Below are positions 48,247 through 61,548 of a stretch of DNA of 64,000 bases, piece by piece (the first letter of the stretch is position 1; the number at the start of each line of letters is the position of its first letter). A program made the position numbers and the translations under genes. Source of the DNA: Sipunculus nudus (Eukaryota; Annelida; Sipuncula; Golfingiida; Sipunculidae). Where the stretch lies: NCBI GenBank assembly GCA_026874595.1, contig CM049308.1:24826367-24890366 (forward strand). Direction: 5' to 3'. The notes beneath the pieces were generated by a model. The model did not search any database. It was given only the letters and a program-made list of their open reading frames with translations, and had not been told where the DNA came from.

Positions 48247-49020
48247 GAAGCAAGTGCTCAATATGTACGGTAAAAGTTTTTTATATTGTAAAATACATAA
48301 AATATATAATAAAATAATATAAAATTAAATACAATTTATTATAAAGATAAAAGTGTACATTTATCAGGGTTGGGTCCTTTTACAGTGGTTCTATTACTAT
48401 TATCATTACTAATACAATTACTATTTCTATTACTATTTCTGTTAATACTTCTTATAAATACTTCTCTAATAATCAACTTCATGTTAAGAACAGTAAAAAA
48501 ATGTTGGGTCTAAATAACCCTGAAACACAAAAATATTTAAATAATATTGCTATTTAGTGTCATTAAATACGATAACTTCCTGTTCAATGTAGCACATTAC
48601 AAGTAATCTAGATCTATATCTGTATATATTTTAATATAGGACAATGTGCAAATAGTCTTTGCTTGTAGCTTTCAAATTCAACCTTTTTATGTTCATCAAG
48701 ACACTGATGTCGCGTGGATCGGCATACCATTAATTTATTTCATCTCGTTAGATAAGTCTATTTTTATGTATCTTGAGTCGGTGTTTAGTGCACATGACAA
48801 ACAGACTTTCAAACACAGTCAACAAGATTTGTTCAAGTCATAGTACTTAGACTGCAATGTACCATGGTTGGTACAAACAGGACATCATTCAATGTCCGTG
48901 ACACCACTAATTATCTCATCAGAGGTTTTGACAATAAGACTCTACTTCTGAAGTACCCAAACATCAGCAGCACTGTAGCAGTGATGTCTTGCTAGAGCTG
49001 ATAATAACTTGCCCCACCTA
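47871..49020. other. Intergenic AT-rich stretch
   Basis: (TA)n at 47936-47985, TAA/TTA tract at 48173-48245, and ATTACTATT-rich sequence around 48400-48470. No gene seen. Confidence 0.7.
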
Positions 49021-49431
49021 ATGCGTAAACTGACCAAGCACTACTGCGATGTTTACTGACCAACCCTAGTTAATCAATCTACAAACAACCCAAGTGGTTT
49101 TTTTTTCAAGTCGGTTATCATCTCAGTCAGTGCCTGACGCCCTCTGCTCACTGGACCATGACAGCAACTAGCATGAAGTAATCACACTAAAACTACAGCC
49201 TTTTCCTGTGTAACAATATACTAGTATGTAATCAAACAAACGTTTCATTCCTTACCTGTTCTAGTCAAAGGTTGTAATAGTTAAAGTAATATTCTATTAC
49301 TTAGGGTTCTATTAATATTACTATTACAGGTTAAAATTTTCTTGTCTATTATATTACTATTAGTATTATTTTGAAAATCTGTAATTTTCTATTACTATTA
49401 CTATAACATATTACTATTACCCCATCCCATC

Positions 49432-49495
<64 letters not shown>

Positions 49496-49920
49496 TTAAC
49501 TACTTAGTGTGATGTTGTAAACATTAAATACCTAGTATAAGCGTTGAATAAATCCACAAACTTGAAACTGGCGTCTTTCTGTCTGCCTTGATAGCGCCAC
49601 GCTGTCTGGGGGTTATATTTTTTACTCAGAGCCGTTAGGCCACACACAAAAAATTGTTAAATGGAATCACCTCTCCCGTTCTACCTAGATTTTCTGTTTG
49701 CATATGAGGGACAGGATATCTGTAATCCGGCTTATATAATTATCATTATTTGTTGCCTATATATATGTAACGTGTTATATGCACCCTTTCATATATGTTT
49801 CTTTTATAAATTTCGCACAATCCATTGTGTAAAATAGTTTCGCTACAAAGAATGTATTTTTGTACAACAACGAATATATTTTCTGAAGCCTAGAACAGCT
49901 GATACAAGATTACATATAAG

Positions 49921-49976
<56 letters not shown>

Positions 49977-49979
49977 AAG
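49921..49979. repeat. (GA)n microsatellite, unit C
   Basis: Sits where intron 6 of A and B has a short CTCTCT tract on the opposite strand; also expanded at 54342-54402 in unit D. Confidence 0.95.
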
Positions 49980-50026
49980 ATTTAATCAGAATTTCTTTGT
50001 GTATCTTTTCTTCCTTGTCGTCCAAG

Positions 50027-50205
50027 TAGCGGGGACAACAAGCAGTAAGCGCCACCTGTCGGGAGGTAATGGAACAGATGGAGGCCAGTGCCACCAAGGA
50101 CCATGAACAATGTGATGTTTTATTTCATTCGCGCACTAGAACGGAACAGAGGCGAACAAATACCTTGGGCCTTACAACTAAAAATCCGTAAGCCAAGATA
50201 GTTTT
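50027..50205 (+). pseudogene. Relic of TIR2 exon 7, copy C
   Basis: Plus-strand match to exon 7 of genes A and B (opposite orientation): shares GTCGTCCAAG acceptor side, CCTGTCGGGAGGT, GACCATGAACAAT and GAACGGAACAGAGGC. Two single-base deletions and a stop where the gene has AAG (CACTAGAACGG) break the frame. Intron 6 sequence is preserved just upstream (49840-50026). No other exon is recognisable nearby. Confidence 0.88.
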
Positions 50206-50236
50206 TTAATACAACGCTTTAAAAACAGGTAGTCCA

Positions 50237-50400
50237 CAGTAATTAGAGGCCTGGATAGTCGACTGCTAAAACCCTCGGCTCTCTCCGCTGGCGACCCAAG
50301 TTTGATCCCCGGAGTTGCTATGAGAGTGGGTTGTAGTGGACCGTCGGTGGTTTTCTCCGGGTTCTCAGGTTTCCTTAACCCCTACAGACCAAAAAACGTC
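50237..50400 (+). mobile_element. tRNA-derived SINE fragment
   Basis: GGCCTGGATAGTCGACTGCT (A-box region) and AAGTTTGATCCCCGG (B-box), then GTGGTTTTCTCCGGGTTCTC, a sequence common in invertebrate SINEs. The head alone recurs at 54678-54750. Confidence 0.75.
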
Positions 50401-50689
50401 AGCAACTGAGCTATGGAGAGTGAATTGATTAGTTATAACAACTATTTGTACAATCCATGTAAAATAAATACGTTTATATATTATACAACGTCCAACATCC
50501 CCCGAGGGTGCTCCGTATACGCTTTCATCCGTGCCATGGAGAGTTCCCCGATAAGTTACAATTTGTACAATCTATGTAAAATAGAAAAGGCAAAAAATAT
50601 AGCAAAAAAAATGTTTGGCAGGATGTAAAGGATGTTAGACAGGAATTTACAGCCATATCCTTAATCAGCATTGGTTTTATCAAGTGTTA

Positions 50690-51010
50690 CACAAATGCCC
50701 TACCCCTGGTATTACCGGGGGAACACCCTATGACATCATGGCTACCAGTGGAGATTCCCTTGGTATTAATGCCACCAGATGTAGATGTCTGGGGTTGACC
50801 AATGACCACAGAGCTGGCGATGCAGGGATGGAATGACTGATACATGAGCCATGTACCAGCCCAGCCCTGTCTCTTAGCCCGGGACTCGTGAACGCTGCAG
50901 ATGTGCGGGTGTTTGTCCCACATGGCTTTGAGCCTCTCTGGTCCATCTTAGCAGACGCTGAGATTATGGGGACCAGGGAAACGTGGACAGCCACATTCTG
51001 GTTCGTATTT
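50690..51010. other. GC-richer unidentified segment
   Basis: Base composition and complexity are higher than surroundings, and the minus strand is open for about 80-88 codons in two overlapping frames. No domain recognised; could be a 5' LINE remnant or a captured gene fragment. Confidence 0.35.
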
Positions 51011-51220
51011 ATACATAATTGTTATGTAATATCAGTCAGAGCATGATTCTTGTGTACCGGTAATCATGTAGTTTCTTTCGTAATAAATTCTTGTGGCCAC
51101 TAATTGACTTTTATCTGCCTTAGTTCATATTGTCTGTTGTATGCATGGAGGAGTATTTGTAAATTCAGCCACGCTACCCAATCTAATTAATTAAAAAGCC
51201 CCATCCCTGTAATACTGTTT

Positions 51221-53603
51221 GTGGGGCCCATTTTTGTTTACAGGTTGGCGAACAAATACCTTTGGAAGGAGAACTATGACGAAGACTTCAAATCTAAAAT
51301 TATGGAGCGGCTTGTTGAATGTAAACGTTTAAGCGAAAGCAACAAAGTTGCTATTCTTGATGAGATTATAACGGACTCTGAACTGACACGTGCCTTAAGA
51401 CGATTAAAAAGGGAAGGCGGCAAGTCATGATAACGTATCCGCCGAGCACATAATACATGGGGGTCAGGAACTTTATAAACATCTTGTGTGTTTATACAAC
51501 TTAATTTTGTCAAGTGGACATACCCCAAATGAGATGAATTTTGGCCTAGTTGTTACGTTGAAAAATCCATTGAAAGACAAATCTAACCCAGATAACTATA
51601 GGGGTATCACTCTACTTCCTTGTTTGTATAAACCGCTGGAAGTTATTCTTTTGAATAGAATTCAAAACTTTATACACTATAAAGGTATGTCTTTTCCAGC
51701 TGATATGCAAGGGGCATTTCAACCAGGACTTGGGGCCTTAAATACTTTTTTTAACCTACTTGAATGTGTGTGCCATAATTTGGAACGTGGCTCACACGTA
51801 TATGCTTGCTTTCTTGATAGTGCGAAAGCTTTTGACTGCGTATGGCATGCAGGACTATTTGTTAAACTCAATGATTTTGGTGTAGCCGGGGACATATGAC
51901 AACTACTTTGGAATGTTTATTCTAATATGACCTGTTCGGTACTCTCCTCAGGCCGTAGGAGTAGACCTTTCAGTGTTCGCCGTTCTGTTCGCCAAGGCGG
52001 AGTTTTATCACCATGGTTATATCTTTTGTTTATTAACGATCTCTTGGTCAAACTGCGCCACTGTGGTCATGGGGCTCATATTAATAATATACATATATAT
52101 AGGATCTCCCACTCAAGCAGATGATGTGACGTTACTCTCTTTAACTCCAGCTGGACTACAAAACATGGTCAACATATGCTACGATTATGCGTGTATGTGG
52201 CGGTTCTCATATAATGTTAATAAAAGCGCTGTTTTAGTGTTTGGAGAATCCTTACACACATTCAACCACAACCTAAACAGAAGAATATGGAAAATTGGTC
52301 CAGAACAAATCCGAGTTACTCGTCTAATAAAACATCTGGGATCGATTATTTCTTCTGCAATGTCATCGGGGGCCGTATAAAAGATGCGTGTCGTATGTTC
52401 GTTTATGTCACTGGCTGGCAGTGGTGTTGGGCCACGGGGCCTGAACCCATCTACCGTCTGTAAAATATATAAGGCAATCGTGCTTCCACGTGTATTGTAT
52501 GCTGCGGAGCTTTGGCATTCAATCTCGCCTAACGACATGATTAACCTTGAGCGAATGCATCGATGGCGTATTAAAATAGCCCAGGGATTGCCGCGAAGGA
52601 CGCGATCTGACATAGCAATGAGTTTACCAGGGATACCACGACTAGAGGCGTTCATAGATAGGATGAAGTTATTATTTTTCGGCAGGATTATCCGAAAAAA
52701 AGCAGGTATAGTAAGCTTCCGTGTCTTTTGGCCCGACTGTCTAGCTGCATCTCTCGACAAAGGTGGTCCCGTTTTGGTGGTTTATGGTTCTGTGGCAGAG
52801 AATTGTTTCCTCTTACAGAAGTATGATCTGCTCACTAAGTTTTTTTAGACTTTTTCCACACTAAATTTCCCTGGGAAAAGACAATGGACAAGTACTGTTA
52901 CCAATACAATTGTTCGATACGAACAGACACAATTCTCTCTCCGCACACAAAAGACTCTGAATTGTCAATGTTTATACAAATCAAGCCTGAATGTTTCATG
53001 TGTCGCTGCTGGTGGGAATGTGCGAAAGCTGTACCCACCTCATTACCTAAGATAATGTATATGGTAAAACTTTTAGCAGCAAACGGTATGTTATTATCTG
53101 CCCAAGAAAATACTTTGTCATCTGTGTGGTAAACTTTATAATCATCCATGCAGTTTATCATGTGATTTTGACATGTGATGCAACATTGTCAGCCACAGAA
53201 CAATTTTGGTCAGTTATTAATGACTGTATGGATATCCATTTTGCTGCTTTTCTCAATAATCTTGACGATAATGAACTTGTACAAATTATCCTTGGAAAAC
53301 AAACAGATTGTTAATCTTATTATGACCATATGTTTTTCATGTACACATGTGCTATGTTTGGCCAAGGTATAAAATATTTCCTTGATCAACTGTTACAGGA
53401 ATCATGCGTTTAGCTTTAAAAGCATTATTTAACTAACTCTGTATCTACTTTGCATAACTTACTAGAACAATATGACCCTCTGTATAGTTATTTAATATAT
53501 CCCATGATGTTGCATGTTCTTTATTTTTTTTGTTTTCTTTTCAACTAAAATTGATTGTACATTCTTCGAATTCGGAGGAATAAAGATTATCAATCAATCA
53601 ATC
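51221..53603 (+). pseudogene. Dead non-LTR retrotransposon (LINE), reverse transcriptase part
   Basis: Reverse transcriptase motifs in order: NPDNYRGITLLP (51570-51620), CFLDSAKAFDCVWH (51807), SVRQGGVLSPWLYLLFINDL (51978), ADDVTLL (52117), LPRVLYAAELWH (52488). After that come a C-terminal Cys/Trp-containing stretch and a tail GGAATAAAGATTATCAATCA followed by ATCA repeats. Frameshifts near 51425 and 52080 and stops at 51897 and 52378 inactivate it. The endonuclease domain is missing, so it is 5' truncated. Clade not assigned. Confidence 0.88.
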
Positions 53604-53604
53604 T

Positions 53605-53866
53605 ACTGCAATGTTTACTGGCCAGCCCTAGTTAATGAATCTACAAACAACCCTAGGGTTTATCTCAAGTTGGTTATCATCCCAAGCCAGTGCGTGACGC
53701 CCTCTGCTTACCGTACCATGACAGCAACTAGCAAGAACCAATCACACTAAAACTATGGCCTTTTCCTGTGTTTCAATATAATCAAACAAACGTTTCATCC
53801 CTGTAATATTCTATTAGTATTACTATTACATATAACTATTACCCCATCCCATCCTGATATATATAT

Positions 53867-53906
<40 letters not shown>

Positions 53907-54336
53907 TGACACCAAGTCAGTATTTTGAACATAATAATTATTTTATATAAACATTAAATACTAGTATAAGCAGTGTACAAGTAAAAAACTTGAAACTGGC
54001 GTCTTTCTGTCTGCCTTGATAGCGCCACGCTGTCTGCGGGTTATATTTTTTACTCAGAGCCGTTAGGCCACACACACAAAAATTGTTAAATGGAATCACC
54101 TCTCCCATTCTACCTAGATTTTCTGTTTGCATATGAGGGACAGGACATATGTAATCCGGCTGATATAATTTACATTATTTGTTGCCCACTATATATGTAA
54201 CGTGTTATTTGCAACCTTTAATTTATTAATTTCTGCACAATCCATTGTGTAAAATAGTTTCGCTACAAAGAATGTAATTTTATACAACAACGAATACATT
54301 TGCTAAAGACTAGAATAGCTGATACAAAATTACATA

Positions 54337-54404
<68 letters not shown>

Positions 54405-54925
54405 TTTAATCAGAATTTCTTTGTGTATCTTTTCTTCCTTGTCGTCCAAGTAGCGGGGACAACAAGCAGTAAGCGCCACCTGTCGGGAGGTGATGGAACA
54501 GATGGAGGCCAGTGCCACCAAGGACCATGAACAATGTGATGTTTTATTTCCTTCGCGCACTAGAACGGAACAGAGGCGAACAAATACCTTTGGGCCTTAC
54601 AACTAAAAATCCGTAAGCCAAGATAGTTTTCTAATACAATGTACAACGCTTTAAAAACAGGTAGTCCACAGTAATTAGAGGCCTGGATAGTCGACTGCTA
54701 AAACCCTCGGCTCTCTCCGCTGACGACCCAAGTTTGATCCCCGGAGTGCTTTGTATACGCTTTCATCCGTGCCATGGAGAGTTCCCCGATAAGTTACAAT
54801 TTGTACAAACTATAGAAAATAGAAAAGGCTAAAAATATCAAAAAAATGATTTGGCAGGATGTAACGGATGTTAGACAGGAATTTACAGCCATACCCTTAA
54901 TCAGCATTGGTTTGATCAAGTACAA
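53605..54925. repeat. Local duplication unit D
   Basis: Second copy of unit C, starting directly after the ATCA tail of the LINE. Confidence 0.85.
54451..54627 (+). pseudogene. Relic of TIR2 exon 7, copy D
   Basis: Same broken exon as 50027-50205 with the same deletions and the same in-frame stop, so the damage came before the C/D duplication. Confidence 0.88.
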
Positions 54926-55179
54926 GTTGATTTCCGTGTATTAGCATTGGTTTTATCAAGTACAATTTGATTTCTGTGACTATTTGTATGTTTAATGCTC
55001 TCAGGAAAAATTGCTTCATTTCTATATCACGTTTCAACGAAAACTGATACAAGCATATACGTGTATATAAAGACGTATGTGTTTTATAGTGGTTCCAAGC
55101 AAAGCAATGACACGTCAGTTGAGGTGCTAGATATATGACCTCTCTGCATAAAATCTGTGCATTCATAAATATGTATAAA

Positions 55180-56830
55180 CCAGTTGATATTTATGATGAC
55201 TATGACTGGGCCCAGGTTGCCCGATATTCCGAGTACTGTAATATTTTTCTTTTTACTTAAACAGCCTTTCTCTATTCTGTCTTACATTTTATGTATATTG
55301 CTGCGTTACGTCTTTCAAAAGGTTGGGAGTTTTATATAAATTTTCAGGTCGTATGTATCCGCTTTCTATCAGTTGTATATGTGATATATGTGATTTTCTT
55401 ATAATTATATAAAGATTATAATATCATTATACTATATTTAATAGTCTTTTTTATATTTTGTGACGAAGAAAAATTGCTCAGGGGAAAATATTGGGCCGAT
55501 CCCCAATTCGAACCCATGGATGCATGTCGTTGGCGCACATGTCCGGCGTTCCAACCGCTTCCCCAGCAAAGCAAGGTTCGGTCCTCTTTTATGTCATCCC
55601 GTAACAATTTATTAACCAATTCAACAAGTAAGACCAAAATCTCCTTCGAGAACGATTCATTTGGAACCCGAGTCCAAGTCCCCGTCCAAGTCCAATACAA
55701 ATATCCCGAAAAAGAACTTTAAAATGAAATTATCATGTATACATATTTAAGTTAGTTCCCACATGCTTTTATTTAAATGGCTATTTACATTTATGGCTTC
55801 CGGTGCTAAGCAAAGCTTACCACATAAAGTGTTTATATTTTGTATTATTCTGTATAGTATAGTTGTACATGTACATAATTCTTTGTAATATATGACGAAT
55901 TTTTGTCTGTTGCACTCGAGATGGACTCGACCTGATTTCTCGAGTCCTTTCCTCAAAGTCCGAGTCCAAGTCCGAGTCCAGGACCCTCGAGTTCAAGTCC
56001 GAGTCCAGGACCCTCGAGTGCAAGTCCGAGTCCAGGACCCTCGAGTCCAAGTCCGAGTCCAGGACCCTCGAGTCCAAGTCCGAGTCCAGGACCCTCGAGT
56101 GCAAGTCCGAGTCCAGGACCCTCGAGTCCAAGTCCGAGTCCAGGACCCTCGAGTCCAAGTCCGAGTCCAGGACCCTCGAGTCCAAGTCCGAGTCCAGGAC
56201 CCTCGAGTGCAAGTCCGAGTCCAGGACCCTCGAGTCCAAATCCGAGTCCAGGACCCTCGAGTGCAAGTCCGAGTCCAGGACCCTCGAGTGCAAGTCCGAG
56301 TCCAGGACCCTCGAGTGCAAGTCCGAGTCTAGGACCCTCGAGTGCAAGTCCGAGTCCAGGACCCTCGAGTTCAAGTCCGAGTCCAGGACCCTCGAGTGCA
56401 AGTCCGAGTCCAGGACCCTTGAGTGCAAGTCCGAGTCCAGGACCCTCGAGTGCAAGTCCGAGTCCAGGACCCTCGAGTGCAAGTCCGAGTCCAGGACCCT
56501 CGAATCCAAGTCCGAGTCCAGGACCCTCGGATCCAAGTCAGAGTCCAGGACCCTCGAGTCCAAGTCCGAGTCCTTGAAAAGTGGGCTCGGGCCCAGACTC
56601 GATTCACCACCAGGGGATTCACTATGTAAAAGTGCGTTTTGGCGAAAATTTTGATAATTCGTGAATGAAATTTTCTTGGCCATGTGTCTCGCACTAAGAT
56701 AATATGTGTAAGAACACGTCTCGTGTTATTTATAGCTTTACGAAAGCCAACGTGATATAATTATAATACAATGTATACACGTTTCCCAGGACTTTCATGT
56801 CTCCTTGTAACACTAGACTATACGCACTGG
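55180..56830 (+). repeat. Inverted copy of the gene's 3' flank
   Basis: 55180-55400 is the reverse complement of sequence at 2550-2735 (and 25820-26020); 56690-56830 is the reverse complement of about 1960-2110 (and 25250-25400). Together with the plus-strand exon-7 relics it outlines a decayed third locus in opposite orientation. Confidence 0.75.
55955..56577. repeat. 27-bp minisatellite
   Basis: About 23 units of GGACCCTCGAGTCCAAGTCC plus GAGTCCA, period 27 bp, hence long open frames on both strands (minus DSRVLDSDL repeats). Related GAGTCC-rich patches occur at 1240, 1790, 24770, 25085 and 43170. I do not regard the open frames as genes. Confidence 0.92.
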
Positions 56831-56879
56831 AACGGTTCGATCCGGAATGGTTTGTAAATTAAAGGGGCCAGTCCGATGT

Positions 56880-57500
56880 CCGATACATTGATCACCATGA
56901 TTCTTTCCGTGCATATTGATCATGGATTGATTCACCAGTTTCTGATGACTAGTGGTGCCACCTCGATTTTTTTTTCGATTATTTTTTCAAATTTCTTTCT
57001 ATATTGTTTTTTAAACCAAAAAAATGTGGTCATCCGTTAACAGGGCTCTGGACCTAGAATCTTCTAACTTAACATCCTGGGATGTCCGTAAAAAGTCTCC
57101 TTAGAAACCTGAAATAGGTCTCTGTTACCCATATTCTCATAGCTATGGGGCTTATAATACCCCTCAGAATAATTAAATTTGATACCAAAGCGGGGCATAA
57201 ATCGTAACCACTGGACCTAGAATGTACTTAAATAAGGTCATGGTGATTTATATTTTGGAAGCTGTGTTGTTGAAACATCAATATCACTGTTTGAACCAGT
57301 AGCAAATGTTCAGTCTTGCCCAGTATTACTATTTTGCCCTAAACCATTAAGTAATGAACTTTATGCGTACAAATCCGTATGCCCCTCCCAAAAATTTTAA
57401 CAACATTTGCAAGTTTTTTCTTCTAAATAAGACAACAGTTGTAACAATTAAGCCATTTTCTCATGCTTGTCAGCTGAGCATCATGACCCATGGGTCACTC
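56880..57500. mobile_element. Fragment of the tandem-core element
   Basis: Contains TTGATCACCATGATTCTTTC, GGACCTAGAATCTTCTAACTT and the terminal GTCATGACCCATGGGTCACT-like end (57478-57497); one to two core units only. Confidence 0.65.
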
Positions 57501-58531
57501 GTTTTACTGTTTGTCATTATTGGCGTGTGTACCATGTTTAAACAAGCTCACACATCCATCACAGAGGCAGTTTAACAAATTTTTATTTAAAATTTTGACA
57601 TGAAGTTGAGACAATAAGTCCCGGCTGTCCCACATTCCCTTACTAGAAGAGGTTTGTTTTAAGTAAAAACGACCTCTGGCGGAAGGGGTTTTCATATCAG
57701 GGAAAAATCAGGGAGTATACACAAAAAGGTTGAAATTTTTAACCATGAAAGGAAATATCAAAGAACTTTGTTTCAATGGAAAAGCGGAAATCCCCTATGG
57801 TATGCATTAAACTATGGTGTAAACCTGCGTCAGTTTAGGCTCGAGTACACAGCAACTTGCAACAAACACATTCAGTTTCAGCTCACATGTAGATTTTTCT
57901 GGTGAACCTTTCAAAATAGCATTATATTCAGGCCCAGTTTCATATCATCGCATAAATACGTACAGCAACCAATCTACAGAGGACCGTGTGGACAGGGACT
58001 ACGTCTGGATTTGGGGTCTCCCATATATTACTATGCCGGGAGTACCAGTTTCACCAGCCCTTAAGTATATGGGCCCATCCGTGGGTTGATGGCAATTGGA
58101 ATCAATATTGAGTTCTGAAAAGAAACCCGAGGCAGTAAAGTAAGTTATGTAATCTACATTATTCAATAACAAATACCAGTGGGTATTAGTAAGCTATAAC
58201 CCGCTTTTACTCCTGATTAGATAAAATATTGATTATACATGAGAAGTCCGGACTAACCATTAAATATACATGTTAAAGCAATTATACATGGGGAAAGACA
58301 TGGACACAAGCTTTTACTTGAAGATTATTTTACTTAACATTACAACAAATGCAGTCCATACTAGTAATTAAAAATAAAAGTAATAGATGAAATGGATCTG
58401 ACAATCTGTGATAAATGGATTTGTGATGAATGCATTTACTATTTCCAGTCACCTGTTAACCTCTCTTATAAAGTCACCAATATTCTTCACAGCTGTAAAG
58501 CAAGATATAGCCTAACTATGCATGAGAAAAA

Positions 58532-58617
<86 letters not shown>

Positions 58618-59700
58618 AACAGACAGACAGACAGACAGACAGAGGGCTAACCACAATGTTCAATGTGTGATCGATATGCGCTGCGTCTCTCCAACTTGTT
58701 TATTTACCATCCAGCCCATGACAACCTGTTGAGGGTTTGCGCATGTGCAGCGCGCGGGCTCATGTACAACCAACACACGGAACCTGTGTCGTATCCGTAT
58801 GTAGACCTATATCAGTGTGTTAACTGATATACACTACCAAGGATACTAACAATGATAGACCATATATACGGCCCTGATCACGGACATCCGTTTTCGTTGA
58901 CAGTAACTCCATTACTATCATGTCGCTGTCATGTGTGAGTAATACCTTATATATTAATAACGTGTCATAAGCTCTCAGGCAGTGATACGAGTCAGTGTTG
59001 CATGAAAACATGGCTTTAAACGCACAATCAAACATGCTGTGCAGATTTACCCACGCATAATTAGCCGTTTCAAACTTCTACCACTAGGCGGCGTGCATGT
59101 TGGCGAAGATCGCTTCAGTGTTAGAATGAGTATTTATCTTAACTAATTAAAGTTTTTTTCATCAAACTGTTACATTTAATGATGTCCTGAGTGGTTATTT
59201 ACATGAAATGACCAGTAAGAGATCGTTACTAGCGAAAAAAAGTGAAGAATTCAACCCTTGTTCATGACGCCGCTTCATGTCAGAGTTGGCATGTCAGCAT
59301 CAACAAGCTTCATTTCACTGATTAAAAGCAGCCAATCCCGGTCACGTCAGGAGAAAAAGTATAAATGATCGTATTCTACAAGTGTTGTCCTTCACACTAG
59401 TATATGTAAATAGGTTGCCCATTGTTATTTTTTAATTATTTTTGTATGATTTATATAGCTTAACTAGGGTTTTGTCAATCATTAATTGTGCAGGGTACCA
59501 GTCTAGTCCTGCTATATCTACAGAGATTTAAGGGCTTTTTAGTTACATTTTCACATTTCATGTTCATTAAATTCAGGCTTTTCAATACTTATGCCTATAA
59601 ACACATCAGAGTATATATGTAATGGTATATACAGTATTTTAATTCTTATATTATATTACTATTATAATACTATATTATATTATTTTTTTATTATATTGTT
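57500..59700. other. Intergenic, no gene recognised
   Basis: 57510-57600 matches 110-190. A composite GT/GA/ACAG microsatellite lies at 58531-58642. No exon with supported splice sites and no domain seen. Confidence 0.6.
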
Positions 59701-59727
59701 ATGATATATTAATGTATAATAATATAA

Positions 59728-59766
<39 letters not shown>

Positions 59767-59850
59767 TGTATATATATATAATATGTAACTTTTATATGTC
59801 AAAAATAAAAAATAACATACAATTTATATGTAAACAATATATGTCTGTAA

Positions 59851-59888
<38 letters not shown>

Positions 59889-60766
59889 AAAATCATATAT
59901 AGATGTAAATGTGCTTTATGTTATTCAAAATTCAGTGTGTGTAAATATACTTTGGTTCTATACAGACAAATTTTACAGTATGCAATCCCAGGCAATAACA
60001 TGTCTGATCCACTTGAGGGTGGTGGTTACATGGTGGCCAACCTCATTAGCAGCTAGTTAAAATAGCACCAAGTCTAGAGCTATGGCAGACATCAAAGTAT
60101 CAATGAAGGGTCAGTCAGTCATATATAATGTAACAACAGATGTCTGAGCAGGTAGGTGACCAGCTTTTGCTCTATGTTTGCTGCCTCATCATTAGGTCAA
60201 TAACTGCCAAAACTGAAGATGGTTGTACACCACTAAGCTTTGTTAGGCCTGGTCAGTTTATAAATGTGAGATGAATCTCCAATCATGAGTGATATCTTCT
60301 GTGACTGAAGCAGCAACATCAACTTGAAAAGCAAGCATTGAGCAGTACTTGGCTGAAAATTCAACATGACCCTTACATAAGAAGAAAAAAAGGTAAATAA
60401 ATTTATTGTCTTATATAACTTTATTTGTATAATCAATCTTATGTTAATTATTTTCAAAAATAAAGATTACACATAATGTGGTCATATAAAATTATTTAAT
60501 TATTATATCTTTCATTTGTACACACATAATGAAATTCTAGGGTATTGTAGGATGATACTTAGATTATTTCAAATTCATTACATAAAATGATACTAAAAGA
60601 TTTGACAAAAAACTTTTGGTATGAAGAACACTAATGTTTTTATGGTTTTTTTATAGGTGTAGGACTAAAGTACCCCTGGACAAATTGATTCCTTGGGGAA
60701 AAAGCCACCTACCTTAATGATAAAGAGGACAAAAGCCCCCCCCCCCCCCCCCCCAAAAAAAAAAAT

Positions 60767-60829
<63 letters not shown>

Positions 60830-61473
60830 ATTTTTTATACATTTTACATTTGTACATATGTGATGTCTTTAACTGCTTAATCCAAAACATTCTTTAAAAT
60901 TAATTATGCTGAATATGTGTATATTTAGGGTTAGATATCCAAAAGCGGCATCAACATTTACATCACATAGTTACATTAACAACAATAATTAAGTTATGAG
61001 AAAATTCAGCCTTATGAAAAAATAATAAATCTGTGTTTTTTTTTTATTATTATCCGTGAAAATAATAATGTATATTAGGTGTTGTTATTTATAATGTTGA
61101 TATCAGGGGACTCATTAATTATGTAAATATACAATAATTTTTACTATATTACTTGTGCAGTCTAACAGGTTTTTATTTATGATAAAAAAAATTATACGTA
61201 AAAATGGATGATTATTTTACATTACAGGTAACCAATTTTAAAACAAGAAAAAGTAAAAAAACTTAAAAAAAACTGTACCTGGAGTACCTTGTTCCAGGTA
61301 CAGGTATTTTAATTCTGGGTATAGGTACAGGTACAAGGTACTTCCTACTCATGACCTGCAGGTACATATACTCTGAAATGTGTATCTAGGTACAGGTAAA
61401 AGTACCTGGCCCCTACCCTAATAAACATATATTTATATATACACATATATATTGTATATATACATATATATAT

Positions 61474-61548
<75 letters not shown>

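Larger units (their letters stand above)
49020..50690. repeat. Local duplication unit C
   Basis: Matches 53605-54925 in order (CTACTGCGATGTTTACTG start, GATAGCGCCA repeat, GA microsatellite, exon-7 relic, SINE head, TTTGGCAGGATGTAA end). The pair brackets a LINE. Confidence 0.85.

Noticed and set aside
55817-56683. 288-codon minus-strand frame of DSDLDSRVL repeats as a gene
   Set aside because: A 27-bp minisatellite also open on the plus strand; unique ends have no domain and lie in a repeat-derived flank.
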